This document shows, one piece after another, positions 8,427-9,081 of a stretch of 9,081 bases of DNA. The stretch spans positions 1 through 9,081 of the forward strand of contig CAJXGP010000050.1 of NCBI GenBank assembly GCA_913053915.1, read 5' to 3'. The notes beneath the pieces were generated by a model, which was not told the origin of the DNA, did not search any database, and saw only the letters and a program-made list of their open reading frames with translations. The position numbers and the translations under genes are program-made. Source of the stretch: an uncultured Ignavibacteriales bacterium (GTDB lineage Bacteria > Bacteroidota > Ignavibacteria > Ignavibacteriales > Ignavibacteriaceae). The first letter of the stretch is position 1, and every line of letters starts with the position of its first letter.

Positions 8427-8457
8427 ATCCTGATAATGTCATAAACTTCAATTAAAC

Positions 8458-8475
8458 ACAAGATCCGACCCCTTT
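8458..8475 (-). repeat. REP-like motif upstream of the transposase
   Basis: The minus strand carries GGGGTCGGATCTTG in the leader about 35-45 bases before the transposase ATG. From memory, a short GGGGTCRGRTCT-type motif often precedes Y1/RAYT-type genes and is thought to be part of the element end. No second copy is visible on the other side of the gene, where the sequence passes directly into guaB. The match is by eye. Confidence 0.45.
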
Positions 8476-8535
8476 GTTTTATTATTAATTTACGATGGTG
8501 AAATAATGTGTTGATTTTTTTTTTGGTTTTAAAGG

Positions 8536-8579
8536 AAAAAAATAAGGGGAGACAGACAGTTGAATGATTACGTCTGTCT
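8536..8579 (-). terminator. Rho-independent-like terminator of the SDR gene
   Basis: On the minus strand AGACAGAC (8579-8572) and GTCTGTCT (8557-8550) form a perfect eight-base-pair stem around a 14-base loop. CCCCTTA and seven T (8542-8536) follow. It begins about 20 bases after the SDR stop codon, the expected place. The short gap between the stem and the T-run makes it slightly atypical. Confidence 0.6.
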
Positions 8580-8600
8580 TTCTGATGTGTAACCGAGCAG

Positions 8601-9081
8601 CTATTGAAGCCTCGCTGCCCCATCTAATCGAATGACACTACCATTGAGCATCTGGTTATCCATTATATTTTCAACCAGATGAGCGTATTCTTCTGCAGTA
8701 CCAAAACGCGCAGGGAAAGGTACACTCGCACACAGTTGATCGCGGATTTCACTGCTTACATTGTCAAGCATAGGTGTTTCAAACATACCTGGTGCTATAG
8801 CCATTACGCGGATCCCCGTTTTTGAAAGCTCTCTTGCCAGTGGTAAAATCATTCCCACAATGGCTGATTTTGTTGCAGAATATGCAACTTGGCCAAATTG
8901 TCCTTCAAAGGCTGCAATGGATGCTGTATGAACAATGAGACCTCTCTCGCCTTTTTCATTGACCGGTTGTGTTGAAAAAACTCGAGCGACTGCTCTAGTC
9001 AGTAAAAATGATCCAATGAGATTGATATCTACAACTTTTTTGAAAAAATCTAAAGCCATCGGCCCTTTCTTGCTTAATAAT
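8601..9081 (-). CDS. Short-chain dehydrogenase/reductase, HSD10-like 3-hydroxyacyl-CoA dehydrogenase, partial (N-terminus outside the window)
   Basis: C-terminal 159 residues of an SDR most like the type-2 3-hydroxyacyl-CoA dehydrogenase (HSD17B10-like) group, NAD+-dependent enzymes that oxidise 3-hydroxyacyl-CoA in fatty acid or branched-chain amino acid degradation. Counting from the Met codon at 9059, the following are visible: Asn13 (INLIGSF), Ser47 (HTASIAAFEGQ), the YxxxK pair Tyr60 and Lys64 (AYSATK), IAPGMFETPML, and the typical ending VIRLDGAARLQ. These match the HSD10 signatures TASVAAFEGQ, YSASK and NGEVIRLDGAIR. The frame stays open upstream to the window edge (LLSKKGP), and the first 95 or so residues with the Rossmann glycine motif lie outside, so the Met at 9059 is internal. 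Sampled 60-base lines here have about 40-52% G+C, higher than most of the window. Confidence 0.85.
   Translation of the reverse strand, partial: LLSKKGPMALDFFKKVVDINLIGSFLLTRAVARVFSTQPVNEKGERGLIVHTASIAAFEGQFGQVAYSATKSAIVGMILPLARELSKTGIRVMAIAPGMFETPMLDNVSSEIRDQLCASVPFPARFGTAEEYAHLVENIMDNQMLNGSVIRLDGAARLQ

Noticed and set aside
8411..8623. Open frame of 70 codons between the SDR gene and the transposase (minus strand)
   Set aside because: It spans the SDR stop, the terminator hairpin and the transposase leader in another frame, has low-complexity Lys/Phe composition and resembles no known protein.

Overview
The window is AT-rich and every gene lies on the minus strand. From its high-coordinate end it reads: partial SDR dehydrogenase, REP-type (Y1) transposase, N-terminally truncated IMP dehydrogenase (guaB), glycosyltransferase, purD, purF, and a secreted subtilisin-like protease. 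The large secreted S8 protease with an Asp-rich insertion and FG-GAP-like C-terminal repeats, together with the AT-rich spacers, suggests the Bacteroidota/Chlorobiota/Ignavibacteriota group. Clear Shine-Dalgarno sites before purD and the protease (AGGAAG and AAAGGA) fit Ignavibacteria-like organisms better than typical Bacteroidota, which mostly lack them. This assignment is an inference; there is no rRNA marker in the window.

Positions 1-7000 form a compact block. The glycosyltransferase and purD share one base (TAATG), so they are probably translationally coupled. A 209-base spacer with a possible promoter separates purD from purF. The protease start overlaps the purF end by 11 bases. PurF makes phosphoribosylamine from PRPP and glutamine, and PurD ligates glycine to it, so the first two committed steps of purine synthesis sit together. 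IMP dehydrogenase, which commits IMP to GMP, lies just upstream. The glycosyltransferase and protease have no obvious role in purine synthesis and look like operon passengers.

Positions of about 7963-9081 are different. The IMP dehydrogenase reading frame is cut inside its second CBS domain and runs straight into the 3' part of a REP-associated tyrosine transposase-like gene. Upstream of that are a REP-like motif, a terminator-like hairpin and the C-terminal part of an HSD10-type 3-hydroxyacyl-CoA dehydrogenase that runs off the window. About 164 residues of IMP dehydrogenase are missing. The break is either a real rearrangement with a mobile element or a chimeric assembly join, and the sequence alone cannot decide which.

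I found no CRISPR array, tRNA, rRNA, riboswitch or clearly new multi-gene system. The points most worth checking are the guaB/transposase junction, the apparent loss of catalytic residues in the transposase, and a probable one-base frameshift near the end of the protease gene.
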